Below are positions 33,665 to 41,887 of a stretch of DNA of 64,000 bases, piece after piece. The stretch is from Chromatiaceae bacterium (GTDB lineage Bacteria > Pseudomonadota > Gammaproteobacteria > Chromatiales > Chromatiaceae). A program made the translations under genes and the position numbers. The DNA lies in assembly GCA_024235255.1 (NCBI GenBank), contig JACKMT010000001.1, positions 744,001 through 808,000 on the forward strand. Reading direction: 5' to 3'. A model generated the notes under the pieces. It was not told the origin of the DNA, did not search any database, and saw nothing but the letters and a program-made list of their open reading frames with translations. Each line of letters opens with the position of its first letter. Position 1 is the stretch's first letter.

Positions 33665-35929
33665 CTATTTCGCTTCCGGCGCCGGTGCGGCTGCTCCATC
33701 CTTGGCGTCGGGGGCTGCCGCTGTAGTAGCCTTGTCCGCTGCTGTTGCCTGTGCTGCCTGCTCCGTCGGAGCAAGCTGGGGGAACCATTGCGCCAGATGA
33801 CCCGTTTTCCACAGCGCACCCAGCGCCACCAGCAGCAGGATGAGGAACAGATAGAAGCGCCAGGGCCGGCGCTTCTCGGCATAAGGATCGCGCAGCGACC
33901 GCTCGGCGCCGCGGGGCAGCTCTGCTACCGCGGTTAGGGTGGAGCCGAATGGGATATTGATGCGGGCCAATGTGTTCACTGCCCATCCATTTGCATCCAG
34001 AATCGGCCCGAGATTGCGTTGCCGCAGCTTCATATAGGCCATCAGCATCGAGGGACCGGAGATGATCAATACCAATCCGACCAGCGCCAGCGGCATCTGC
34101 CACCAGCTCAGTCCCATAAATCCTGTGACCACCGATGCCAGTGCGGTGCCCAATGCACCCAGAGCCAAACCGATGGCCGCAAAGATACCGGCGAATTTCG
34201 CGATATCGAAAGGGGCAGGCGCGGCTTTGCCGGTCTCGACCTTGGCCGATGTGTCGGCAATGCCCTTGGCGGCACTCGCCTCCACCGCCTTCTCGCGGGC
34301 GCCGGCAAACTTCTCGATCTGCTCGCCAATCATGCGCGCAATGCGTTTGTAGGGTGACCAGAAAGCCTGGCTGACACTGATCGGATGCTCGATAATCTTG
34401 GTGATGGTGGCATCCCAGTCGTTGCCTTTGCGGTCGTAAAAGAGACCATTGCGGCCGACCATCAGATTGTCCGCATCTCCGGCGGTGAAAGCTGCCACGA
34501 TGGTCATGGCTTCGCTGCCGCCACGGCGCTTGCAGTTGCAGTAAGCCAGATAGGTGCGGCTCAGACCGGATAGCGCGCTGTGGGCGCCAACATCGTCGAC
34601 CCGCACGCACAGATCACAACTGCGGCCATCGAGGAAAAGGGTGCCAGCCTGGAAGATGGCGGATTTCTCCGGCGTATAGAAATCGTGCAGCGACACGAAG
34701 TTGTTCAGCAGCGTCGCCAGATGCTGGTGGTAGTGCACCAGCCGATCCACCGATTCGATGGAGTCGGCGACATCGGCCAGCTCCTTGTCCTCCGAGATCA
34801 GCGCAGCAATCTTCTCCCGGCTGCCGTCGCTGAGCAGTTCGCGTACCCGGATGATGCCGAGAGGTGCCACGGCAGCTCCGCGCAGCCCATTCTGCCAGGC
34901 GGCGTAAGCTGCGAAACGGGCGCTCAAATCGACCCACTTCTCCCGGGTGAGTTCATCTGCGTCACCGAACAGAGGTAGGATCACCTGCGAGTGAAAGCTG
35001 GCGAGAGCGCCGGCCCATGCCGGGTTGATCCCGGCCGCGAGCGGCAGACTGCGTTCCGACTCGATGCGCGCCAGCGGGAAGCTTGCGACCTGCGCCGTTG
35101 CGGCGGAGAGCTCCTGCGCTGACAGGGCGGTGTAATCGGCTTCGGCCGGATTGAGCGGATTGGCTGCATTTGTATCATAGGCGGCAAGTGCGGTACGGGT
35201 GAAGAAGTCGTCGATCTTGCCCTTCACCGCCGCGAAGGATTTGGCAGCCGTCTCGGTGGCTTCACCAAGCGGCAGGATATTCGATGCATCCGCCTCAGCT
35301 TCAACCCACCATTGGTCATAGGCGACCGCCTCTTCGAAGAACCGATCGGCAAGCTCCTGGGAGATGCCTTCGGCACCGCTGCGGTCCGGCGCCGAACCGA
35401 CGCAGCCGATGACGTCCGCTATGGCCTTTGCCAATGTTTCGTCTTCGGCAGAGGTGGCTGGCACCACGCCATCTCCGTTGAAACGAGTGGTGGCGAAAAT
35501 TTTATTGGTATCTGCCGTGTCCTCGGCAGTGATGGTGTCGGCCGATTGTTTATCCAGGTTGTCCAGAATGCGGCGGGCGGCCTTCAGCAGCTTTTTGCCA
35601 TCTTCGCTCTCGTCGTTGATTGCAGCCAGCGGTAAAGCGGCGCTCCCTGCCAACAGTCCGTCGGGGGTTTTCAGCGCCGTGCAGGTCCAGCTCACGGCTG
35701 CCAACAGCTCGGGTGCACGGATGCGCCCATCCCCATCGGTGTCGAGCAGCTGCAAGGTGCGGCTGTCGAACTCGACTCCCGATGTGGGACAGCTGAGAGC
35801 TGCCCACAGCTTCTGATCGAGCTCGGGCAGATGACAGATGTCGGCACCGGACTCTATGCGAACCTGATCGAAGCCGCCGAGCCGGTGAAACCGCCAGCGA
35901 TGAGCTTTGATGGGGGGGGAATCAGCCAT
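33665..35929 (-). CDS. Large EF-hand-containing membrane protein, unknown
   Basis: 754 residues, not recognised. Near the N-terminus is a canonical EF-hand calcium loop, D-T-D-G-D-G-R-I-R-A-P-E at 63-74, and a second partial loop F-N-G-D-G-V-V. A long, mostly helical soluble part (about 75-570) has a cysteine cluster C-D-L-C and C-N-C near 455-490. Paired hydrophobic helices occur near 580-645 and one near 700-720, and the tail is Ala/Pro/Lys-rich and disordered. No N-terminal signal peptide, so the big domain is probably cytosolic. It stands alone. It may be a calcium-responsive membrane-anchored protein; function is not known. Confidence 0.72.
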   Translation of the reverse strand: MADSPPIKAHRWRFHRLGGFDQVRIESGADICHLPELDQKLWAALSCPTSGVEFDSRTLQLLDTDGDGRIRAPELLAAVSWTCTALKTPDGLLAGSAALPLAAINDESEDGKKLLKAARRILDNLDKQSADTITAEDTADTNKIFATTRFNGDGVVPATSAEDETLAKAIADVIGCVGSAPDRSGAEGISQELADRFFEEAVAYDQWWVEAEADASNILPLGEATETAAKSFAAVKGKIDDFFTRTALAAYDTNAANPLNPAEADYTALSAQELSAATAQVASFPLARIESERSLPLAAGINPAWAGALASFHSQVILPLFGDADELTREKWVDLSARFAAYAAWQNGLRGAAVAPLGIIRVRELLSDGSREKIAALISEDKELADVADSIESVDRLVHYHQHLATLLNNFVSLHDFYTPEKSAIFQAGTLFLDGRSCDLCVRVDDVGAHSALSGLSRTYLAYCNCKRRGGSEAMTIVAAFTAGDADNLMVGRNGLFYDRKGNDWDATITKIIEHPISVSQAFWSPYKRIARMIGEQIEKFAGAREKAVEASAAKGIADTSAKVETGKAAPAPFDIAKFAGIFAAIGLALGALGTALASVVTGFMGLSWWQMPLALVGLVLIISGPSMLMAYMKLRQRNLGPILDANGWAVNTLARINIPFGSTLTAVAELPRGAERSLRDPYAEKRRPWRFYLFLILLLVALGALWKTGHLAQWFPQLAPTEQAAQATAADKATTAAAPDAKDGAAAPAPEAK

Positions 35930-36406
35930 GACACAATCTCCTGAAGCCTTGATGAATTGTTGGTGCTAAATCTTTGAGCCTGCGCCAGGGCGCGGATCAG
36001 GCGGCAGTATCGCAGAACCTTGGGTAATTAAAAACCGCAATCTGTTCGATCACTTCGACCTAGCTGCTTTTTGCTCGGGGATATTCCGGAGAACCGATTC
36101 GAAAATCTCCAACCCCTCCGCACTTCTCAGGCAAGCTTGAGAAGGGTGCAGGCGAAGCGAACGGGAGAAGTGTATCTAATTGCGCCATTTTCGAAATTAG
36201 GGGCAGGCAGGAAGTAACAAAAATTAACAGAGTTATCACCTTCCTTTATTTCAAACAGAGCAAACAGCCTGTGTGAATCAGCACCCTTTGTCACCGATGC
36301 GCCACTTTTTTTATTTTTTCTGAGTCCTTGTATTTACAGCACCTTGATCCAGACTGTTGTCACGTGGAATCTTCCATGCTCCCACTTCAGATTTAGGAGA
36401 TCCTGT
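35930..36406. other. 477-base gap, no gene seen
   Basis: Contains a hairpin CTTCTCA/TTGAGAAG near 36122-36143 and an A/T-rich stretch from about 36170 to 36340. AGGAGA at about 36396-36401 is the ribosome site of the small secreted protein that follows. No coding frame with convincing features was found. Confidence 0.5.
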
Positions 36407-36670
36407 ATGAAAAGTATTGCAACAATATCAGTCATTCTAGCCCTTGCCGCCCCGATGTTATCCTCTGCCAGCGAAAATCCCTGGCCCAAGGGCGCCATCG
36501 AGAAAGATGACCCGCGGGTGCTTGCCTTTTATGAGCGGGTCTGCAACCAGTGGGCAGACAAAAATGGGATGGCTGACGAGCTGCGGAAAGCCTATCTTGA
36601 GAAGTGCAAGTCGGAAGCACCATCCATCTTTCCAGTCGGGTATGCTGAGGATGCTGCCGGAGACGGCTGA
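36407..36670 (+). CDS. Small secreted protein
   Basis: 87 residues from ATG 36407, seven bases after AGGAGA. The first about 22 residues (M-K-S-I-A-T-I-S-V-I-L-A-L-A-A-P-M-L then S-S-A-S-E) form a Sec signal peptide. The mature part is about 65 residues, charged, with two cysteines (in V-C-N-Q-W and K-C-K-S-E) that could form one disulfide in the periplasm. No known family recognised. Convergent with the secreted protein at 36891-38021. A longer reading from 36344 would bury the signal peptide and is rejected. Confidence 0.7.
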   Translation: MKSIATISVILALAAPMLSSASENPWPKGAIEKDDPRVLAFYERVCNQWADKNGMADELRKAYLEKCKSEAPSIFPVGYAEDAAGDG

Positions 36671-36820
36671 GTATGCCGATGCTAGGTCATAAAGATCGTG
36701 ACGCAGACCAACGCCTCTGGAGTCGGCAGCCCCATCATCTACCACACACCCAATTCATGCGGAGCAGTCGGTACAACACTGTCCGGTTCACTATCCCAAT
36801 CCACTTTTTGAGGATTCCCG

Positions 36821-36863
36821 GAAAATAAACAAAAGATCCGGCCTCGTCGACCGAAGCCGGATC
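36821..36863 (-). terminator. Rho-independent terminator of the 36891-38021 gene
   Basis: On the minus strand GATCCGGC...GCCGGATC (8 bp, extended by a 3-bp inner stem past one mismatch) is followed by TTTTGTTTATTTTC. It lies 28 bases beyond the stop. Confidence 0.82.
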
Positions 36864-36890
36864 CCCTTCAGTGCCGCAGCTGACTTTTCA

Positions 36891-38021
36891 TCACTCACAA
36901 AAAGCAGCGGGAGATAATTCGCATAACTTGTCGAGTAGTTCGTCGGGGTTGTTAAGCCCACATTTTGCATCGCTTAGCACAGCCAGAGAGTCGCCGGTGC
37001 AGATCACTTCATCACGCTCACCGGTCGGTATACCGTCTTCAAGCGCAACACCGAGCACGAAACCGGTTCCCGGTAAAAAATACTTGAACTCACCAACGCC
37101 GGGTTCCGGCGGAATAAATTCCTCGGTTTTCACACAGGCCCCAGCACAGGGAAAATCGGGGTTTTCACCGCCTTCACCTTGTCCCACCGAGGTGGGGTTG
37201 TCCACTCCCGCAACATATTGAATGACATCCTCAGCCTCACCGAGCAGGTACTCTTGCCGGTGCGCATCGCCGGAGGCTGGCTGCGCTTTGATCAGGATCC
37301 CCGACTTGGCCAAACCGCGACCTGCTTCGAACGATCCGTCCAGGTTGTTCAACACACCATCCTCGAAGTTGCGGGCGACTTCGCCACAGTAGTGCACATC
37401 GCCGTTCAGCGCCTGCGCATAGTAGTCATCGGTAACCTCCACCGGGACCAGATCACCGCCTTCCTCGATGAGGACGACATCCACCACCTTGCGGCAATTG
37501 ACACCGAGCACTTCGCGCACTTGGTCCGTGACTGTAACCACGATTGTCTCCTCGAAATTCTCGCCAGCAACCGCTACATAAGTATGTCCCGGTCGCAGTG
37601 AGAAGTATGGATTTGAATCGTCCGGTTCAGCAACGAAATTGCCGGTGTCCAGCAAATCTTCCGGACCATAGCGATCTTCGCCCAGCAGCTCGCAGATATC
37701 CTCTCTGGCTTCTCTCTGATCCCGGCACCCCTTTCTCTCCTCCTGGTAGGTCTCACGGGCTATCTTCTGGCACTTCTTTTGGGACGGTTCGTCGGAATCG
37801 ACCTGATTGAGGCATTTGGCGATGGTTGCAAAATACTCTTCGTTGATTTCAAAGCGGCACGATCGGAACATCTTATTTGCGCTTTTCTCGCAGACGGTCG
37901 AATGGCGGTAGCCAAAATTATGGCCGTCATCATCATCGTTGCCTGCAGTTGCCCAGGTTGCCGTGGCCAACAGCACTGTGGCCACCGCCATACACAGGTG
38001 ATTTCTCGGGGTCGCACTCAT
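36891..38021 (-). CDS. Secreted acidic cysteine-rich protein, unknown
   Basis: 376 residues from ATG 38021, with GGAGG seven bases upstream; a longer reading from 38072 is rejected because it precedes the signal peptide. Signal peptide ends at about A-T-W-A-T-A-G, then G-N-D-D-D-D-G. The mature protein is acidic and contains about a dozen cysteines, the first ones spaced in a helical region (C-E-K-S, C-R-F-E, C-L-N-Q, C-Q-K, C-R-D-Q, C-E-L), so probably periplasmic or extracellular with disulfides. No family recognised. Its upstream region carries the ATTACTGTTTGGTAAT palindrome also found before the two-component system and porin, so it is probably part of that regulon. Confidence 0.72.
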   Translation of the reverse strand: MSATPRNHLCMAVATVLLATATWATAGNDDDDGHNFGYRHSTVCEKSANKMFRSCRFEINEEYFATIAKCLNQVDSDEPSQKKCQKIARETYQEERKGCRDQREAREDICELLGEDRYGPEDLLDTGNFVAEPDDSNPYFSLRPGHTYVAVAGENFEETIVVTVTDQVREVLGVNCRKVVDVVLIEEGGDLVPVEVTDDYYAQALNGDVHYCGEVARNFEDGVLNNLDGSFEAGRGLAKSGILIKAQPASGDAHRQEYLLGEAEDVIQYVAGVDNPTSVGQGEGGENPDFPCAGACVKTEEFIPPEPGVGEFKYFLPGTGFVLGVALEDGIPTGERDEVICTGDSLAVLSDAKCGLNNPDELLDKLCELSPAAFCE

Positions 38022-38133
38022 TTCATATCCTCCATTCCAGCAATAGAAAACCGACAGCAAGTGATTGATCAAGCCGATACTTTTGTACCGTTTCGAATAT
38101 ATGCCACTGACCTGAAGGAATACTTGCCGTACG

Positions 38134-38149
38134 ATTACTGTTTGGTAAT
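38134..38149. promoter_or_regulatory. Palindromic operator candidate, site 1
   Basis: ATTACTGTTTGGTAAT, 113 bases upstream of the secreted protein start at 38021. It differs only by two transitions from the site at 40414-40429 in front of the regulator and porin genes. Confidence 0.65.
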
Positions 38150-38165
38150 GTGGAATCGATGACCT

Positions 38166-39599
38166 TTACCGAGAAAATGCTGACCGGGGTCTGTGCCCTG
38201 GTTCTGTATCCGGCCGAGCAAGCGGAAAGCGGATTACCACGGCAAGCCCCGGAGCCGCATCCGCTAGATTGATTTCAGCGCCGTGCAGTCGGCAGGTGGC
38301 CTGCACGAGACTCAGCCCCAGTCCGTTTCCCGGCAGGCTGCGGGATGTTTCGAGCCGGGTAAACCTTTCAAATACCCGTTTCCGGTCAACCTCGGGTATA
38401 CCTGGACCAGTGTCGGATAGCCGCACCTCCACACATCCCCCGACATGCCGCATTGCCAGATCTATGCGTCCATTCTCCGGCGTGTATTTCACTGCATTAT
38501 CGAGCAGATTGCTGATGGTCTGAGCGATCAGGTCAGAGTTGCCGAATACCCGGTAAACCTCCAGGCCGCTGTCGTTCAGCTGCAGCCCCTTCTCCTCGGC
38601 AAGCGGCCGGTAGATATTGGCAAGGTCGACGACCAGCGCCCCCAGATCGAATACCTGCCACTGCTCCCGATGATTGCCCGACTCGACCTGGGCTATCCGC
38701 AACAGTGAATTGAAGGTATTGATCAGCGACTCGGTATCCTCTACCGCCCGTTCAATGGCATCCCGGTACTCCTGTTCGCTGCGGCTTTCCAACAGCGTGA
38801 TCTCCAGGTGGTTGCGCAATCGGGTCAGCGGGCTTCGCAGGTCGTGCGCCACGTTATCGGTAACGTCGCGGATCCCGGCAATGAGCGTCTGTATTCTGTC
38901 CAGCATGACATTGAGGCGTCCGGCCAGCGTATCGAACTCATCGTTGCGGGTGCTGATCGCGATGCGGGTGGAGAGATCGCCTGCCATGATTTCGGCCGCC
39001 GTATCGCTGACCGTCTCAATCCTGCGCAGTATGGCACGTCCAATGCTGATACTCATCGCAATCGAGAGCAGAATGGCAGCGCCGAGCACCTCCACCAGCA
39101 GTTCCACCAGTTCGTTCAGCTCCTCTACCTGTTCCACGCTCTGGGTTACCAGCAGGCGTTCACCCCCAGGAAGCTGCCTGGCGACAACCGGCCAGTACAC
39201 TTCATCGTCGTCCACTTCGATCGGCAGCACATTATCCTCCAGCCAGGCGCTCTCGATTACGCCTGCCAGTGATATCTCCGACTCTTTAGGCCAGGCGAGC
39301 AGAGTGCCGGCAATCTTCTCCCCCGTTTTAGAGGTCAACAGAAAAAAGCGGCCCGGCGACTGCTCACTCGCGGTCAGGCGCTGAATCTCCGCGCTCGCCC
39401 CAGCGACGCCGGTTTTTCCGTACGCGGCGATCACCGATGTCAGATCGGCCGCCAGCCCGGCTTCGATGCCGGCACTGACATAGCGGCCGGTTATCCAGGC
39501 GAAAGCGCCCAGTGCAATACCGAGTACGACGGCATAAATCAGCAGATAGCGGACCGCCAGACGGAGCGCGGTGGTGTTAAAAATATCAGGGAGTTTCAC
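38166..39599 (-). CDS. Sensor histidine kinase (HAMP, heavy-metal-type layout)
   Basis: 477 residues. Two membrane helices (about 13-37 and 165-190) flank a periplasmic sensor of about 125 residues. Then HAMP (about 190-242), HisKA with D-N-V-A-H-D-L-R-S-P-L-T-R-L (phospho-His about 254), and HATPase_c with N-L-L-D-N-A-V-K-Y, D-T-G-P-G-I and G-N-G-L-G-L-S-L. The N-V-A-H-D-L-R-S-P-L wording is common in CusS/IrlS-like and related kinases. Its start lies 14 bases inside the end of the regulator gene, so the two are coupled. Stimulus unknown. Confidence 0.92.
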   Translation of the reverse strand: MKLPDIFNTTALRLAVRYLLIYAVVLGIALGAFAWITGRYVSAGIEAGLAADLTSVIAAYGKTGVAGASAEIQRLTASEQSPGRFFLLTSKTGEKIAGTLLAWPKESEISLAGVIESAWLEDNVLPIEVDDDEVYWPVVARQLPGGERLLVTQSVEQVEELNELVELLVEVLGAAILLSIAMSISIGRAILRRIETVSDTAAEIMAGDLSTRIAISTRNDEFDTLAGRLNVMLDRIQTLIAGIRDVTDNVAHDLRSPLTRLRNHLEITLLESRSEQEYRDAIERAVEDTESLINTFNSLLRIAQVESGNHREQWQVFDLGALVVDLANIYRPLAEEKGLQLNDSGLEVYRVFGNSDLIAQTISNLLDNAVKYTPENGRIDLAMRHVGGCVEVRLSDTGPGIPEVDRKRVFERFTRLETSRSLPGNGLGLSLVQATCRLHGAEINLADAAPGLAVVIRFPLARPDTEPGHRPRSAFSR

Positions 39600-40263
39600 T
39601 GAGCTTGTACCCTGTCCCTCTCACTGTGTGCAGCAGAGGCGGATCGAAACCGTTGTCGATTTTACGCCGCAGTCGACTGACATGGACGTCAATGACGTTG
39701 GTTTGCGGATTGAAATGGTATCCCCAGACCTGCTCCAGCAGCATGGTCCGGGTGAAAACCTGGTTCGGTTTGCGCAGCAGAAATTCAAGCAGGCGGAACT
39801 CCATCGGTTGCAGATGAATCTTCTGACCGTCGCGTCTCACCTCATGCGTACGCGTGTCCATGCTCAGATCGGCCATCGATAATCTGAATTCATCCATCTG
39901 CGGCAGCATCCTGCGGGTAAGCGCCTCCAGCCTGGCCAGCAACTCGCTGAAAGCGTAAGGCTTTACCAGATAATCGTCGCCACCCGCCCGCAGTCCCGCC
40001 ACCCTGTCATCCACTTCGCCCAGCGCAGAGAGCACAAGCACCGGCGTTTGGACACCGCCGGCGCGCAGCATGGCGATCACCGAAAGACCGTCGCGACCGG
40101 GCAGCATGCGGTCTATCACCAGCACATCGTAGACCACCGATAAAGCCAGATGGAGACCCTCATTCCCGTCCCCTGCGTGATCGACAGAATGACCGCTCTC
40201 GGTCAATCCTTTGCAGAGGTATGCGGCCGCCTCGCTATCGTCTTCAATCACTAGTATGTGCAT
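39586..40263 (-). CDS. OmpR-family response regulator
   Basis: 225 residues: receiver with E-D-D, Asp51 in V-I-D-R-M-L-P-G-R-D-G and Lys in V-K-P-Y, and a C-terminal OmpR/PhoB winged helix with L-E-Q-V-W-G-Y-H-F-N-P-Q-T-N-type residues. Promoter-proximal gene of a regulator-kinase operon. The intergenic region before it contains a perfect palindrome, ATTACCATTTGGTAAT, also found near the divergent porin and the secreted-protein gene. Heavy-metal-type OmpR regulators bind palindromes of this size, which makes this protein the best candidate to bind them. Confidence 0.92.
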   Translation of the reverse strand: MHILVIEDDSEAAAYLCKGLTESGHSVDHAGDGNEGLHLALSVVYDVLVIDRMLPGRDGLSVIAMLRAGGVQTPVLVLSALGEVDDRVAGLRAGGDDYLVKPYAFSELLARLEALTRRMLPQMDEFRLSMADLSMDTRTHEVRRDGQKIHLQPMEFRLLEFLLRKPNQVFTRTMLLEQVWGYHFNPQTNVIDVHVSRLRRKIDNGFDPPLLHTVRGTGYKLSETP

Positions 40264-40291
40264 TACGGTTTAAGAAAAGTCTGATCAATCC

Positions 40292-40332
40292 GTCATTCCA
40301 GCGAAGGCCGGAATCCATCTGCTTGACTTTCC
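40292..40332. repeat. Dispersed CATTCCAGCGAAGGCCGG repeat
   Basis: GTCATTCCAGCGAAGGCCGG followed by AATCCA is a half copy of the palindromic repeat found complete at 12830-12904. It lies between the regulator start and the operator at 40414. Confidence 0.6.
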
Positions 40333-40413
40333 TGGGTCCTGGCATACACCGGGGTGACGAAATGAGAATTCACCAGAGGTACCTTCATAATAACCCCCCT
40401 GTTGCCGGACACC

Positions 40414-40429
40414 ATTACCATTTGGTAAT
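40414..40429. promoter_or_regulatory. Palindromic operator candidate, site 2
   Basis: ATTACC-ATTT-GGTAAT, a perfect 6-bp inverted repeat around four bases, between the divergent regulator (start 40263) and porin (start 40559). Confidence 0.7.
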
Positions 40430-40550
40430 CAGAACCTGTCGCCGGTACTCTCTGCGTGCAGCAGCTGCACCCCACAGACAAAGGGTGCAGGGCATGGCAG
40501 AATTTAATTTGCCTATACAGCTGACAGAGTGGGTATTTGACCGTTGATCG

Positions 40551-40562
40551 ATTACCAAATGG
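40551..40562. promoter_or_regulatory. Partial operator candidate, site 3
   Basis: ATTACCAAATGG matches 12 bases of site 2 read on the other strand; the last four bases of the palindrome are lost. It covers the porin ATG (40559), a position from which bound protein would block translation or elongation. Confidence 0.45.
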
Positions 40563-41692
40563 AGTCACAGCACAGACTGCTTGCATTACCAGCGCCCTCT
40601 GGCTGGTGTTGTCCCTGCCTCATCCACTTATTTATAGCAGCGATGTTCCCCTTGCTGGTGCTGGCAGACACAGCAGAGCGGCAAACCGAGGACTCAGGAC
40701 TGGAATCGACGCTTACCGACTTCTCGCATGCGAGCGAGGAGGATGAGGAGCGCGGCATAGCCATTTCACCCTGGCTTTCCCTGTTTGGCCAGATTGAGCT
40801 GGAGTGGACCAAGCAGCGCCTGGAACCTGCTAACGGGAATAGTAGTGAGCAGACAAGCGAAAGCCCAGAGACCTATCAACTGGGATTCATGGCCCGGCCG
40901 TGGAGCAACAGCGAGCTGTTGCTGGTGTTGGAGTACACCAGCGATAGTGACCAATTGAAAGCCGATGAGGCGAGTGTCAAGCTCACCTCCGAGCCTTGGG
41001 CAATAAGGGCAGGCAAATTTTATACGCCATTTGGCACTTATCTAGGGAATTTCATAAATGGTCCGATGCTGGAATTCGGAGAGACCCGCGCCAGCGGAGT
41101 AGACCTCTCCTACTCGTTTGGAGAGATGTCGGAGCTCTCCTTCATGCTCTACCGCGGTGCGGCGGACGACCAGGGCCGCCATGCAGAGGCGCTGGATTGG
41201 GCACTCTCGCTGGAGAGCCATGCAAGCGAACGAATCTCCGTCGGGCTCAGCTACCAATCGGATCTCGCGGATTCAGACGAGCGCCTGCTGGCCGATAGCG
41301 GCGACCGGTTCGCCCGCAAGGTAGGCGCTTTAGGCGGCTCCCTCCTTTGGAGCGGCGAAGCGTTCGAACTCTCATTCGAAGCGCTGGGCGCGCTGCACTC
41401 TTTTGCCGAGCTGGAGGAGGACCGGAACAGACCGCTGGCCTGGAACCTGGAGCTGAAACACCCCCTGCCCACCGATCTGCACCTGGCGTGGCGGTTGGAG
41501 GGCAGCCGGGAGCTGGCAGATCAACCCGAGATTCAGGCCGGCGTGGCGCTGATCTGGGAGCCGGACAAACACATTACGATCACGCTCGAATACCTGCACG
41601 GCAAGTTCAAAAAAGGGCTTGCCGAAGACGAACACGACGAGCCCTACCGCCATGTAGACAGGATCAGCACAATGCTTAGGGTCGGGTTCTGA
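40559..41692 (+). CDS. Outer-membrane beta-barrel porin, LbtU-like
   Basis: 377 residues from ATG 40559; TTG 40544 is an alternative. An unusually long signal peptide (hydrophobic I-H-L-F-I-A-A-M-F-P-L-L-V-L-A-D) precedes a mature protein of alternating amphipathic strands ending in R-V-G-F, the terminal Phe recognised by the BAM complex. The motif G-K-F-Y-T-P-F-G-T-Y (about 153-162) is typical of LbtU-type siderophore porins and related zinc/iron-regulated barrels. It probably moves a small solute or metal chelate through the outer membrane. Divergent from the two-component operon, with operator-like palindromes between. Confidence 0.8.
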   Translation: MESQHRLLALPAPSGWCCPCLIHLFIAAMFPLLVLADTAERQTEDSGLESTLTDFSHASEEDEERGIAISPWLSLFGQIELEWTKQRLEPANGNSSEQTSESPETYQLGFMARPWSNSELLLVLEYTSDSDQLKADEASVKLTSEPWAIRAGKFYTPFGTYLGNFINGPMLEFGETRASGVDLSYSFGEMSELSFMLYRGAADDQGRHAEALDWALSLESHASERISVGLSYQSDLADSDERLLADSGDRFARKVGALGGSLLWSGEAFELSFEALGALHSFAELEEDRNRPLAWNLELKHPLPTDLHLAWRLEGSRELADQPEIQAGVALIWEPDKHITITLEYLHGKFKKGLAEDEHDEPYRHVDRISTMLRVGF

Positions 41693-41757
41693 CCCAGATC
41701 TGTTTCAGCAGCACCGAATGCGTCGCGCATATACAGCCAGCGGATGCCCGGTCTATA

Positions 41758-41774
41758 ATTGCGTAACCCATAAT
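41758..41774 (+). promoter_or_regulatory. Aromatic-regulon operator candidate, site 1
   Basis: ATTGCGTAACCCATAAT, 113 bases before the MBL-fold gene. It matches the site at 56282-56298 at 14 of 17 positions, all three differences being transitions (consensus ATTRCGTAAYCCRTAAT). Confidence 0.6.
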
Positions 41775-41887
41775 TAACTGATTATTAAAATGATTTAATT
41801 TGGTCTCGATGGAATTGCAATGTTTTATTGCAGCTGACAGAGATTAACTTTTCGCTTTTTACGAAATTGAACCGGACGGAGTGACAG

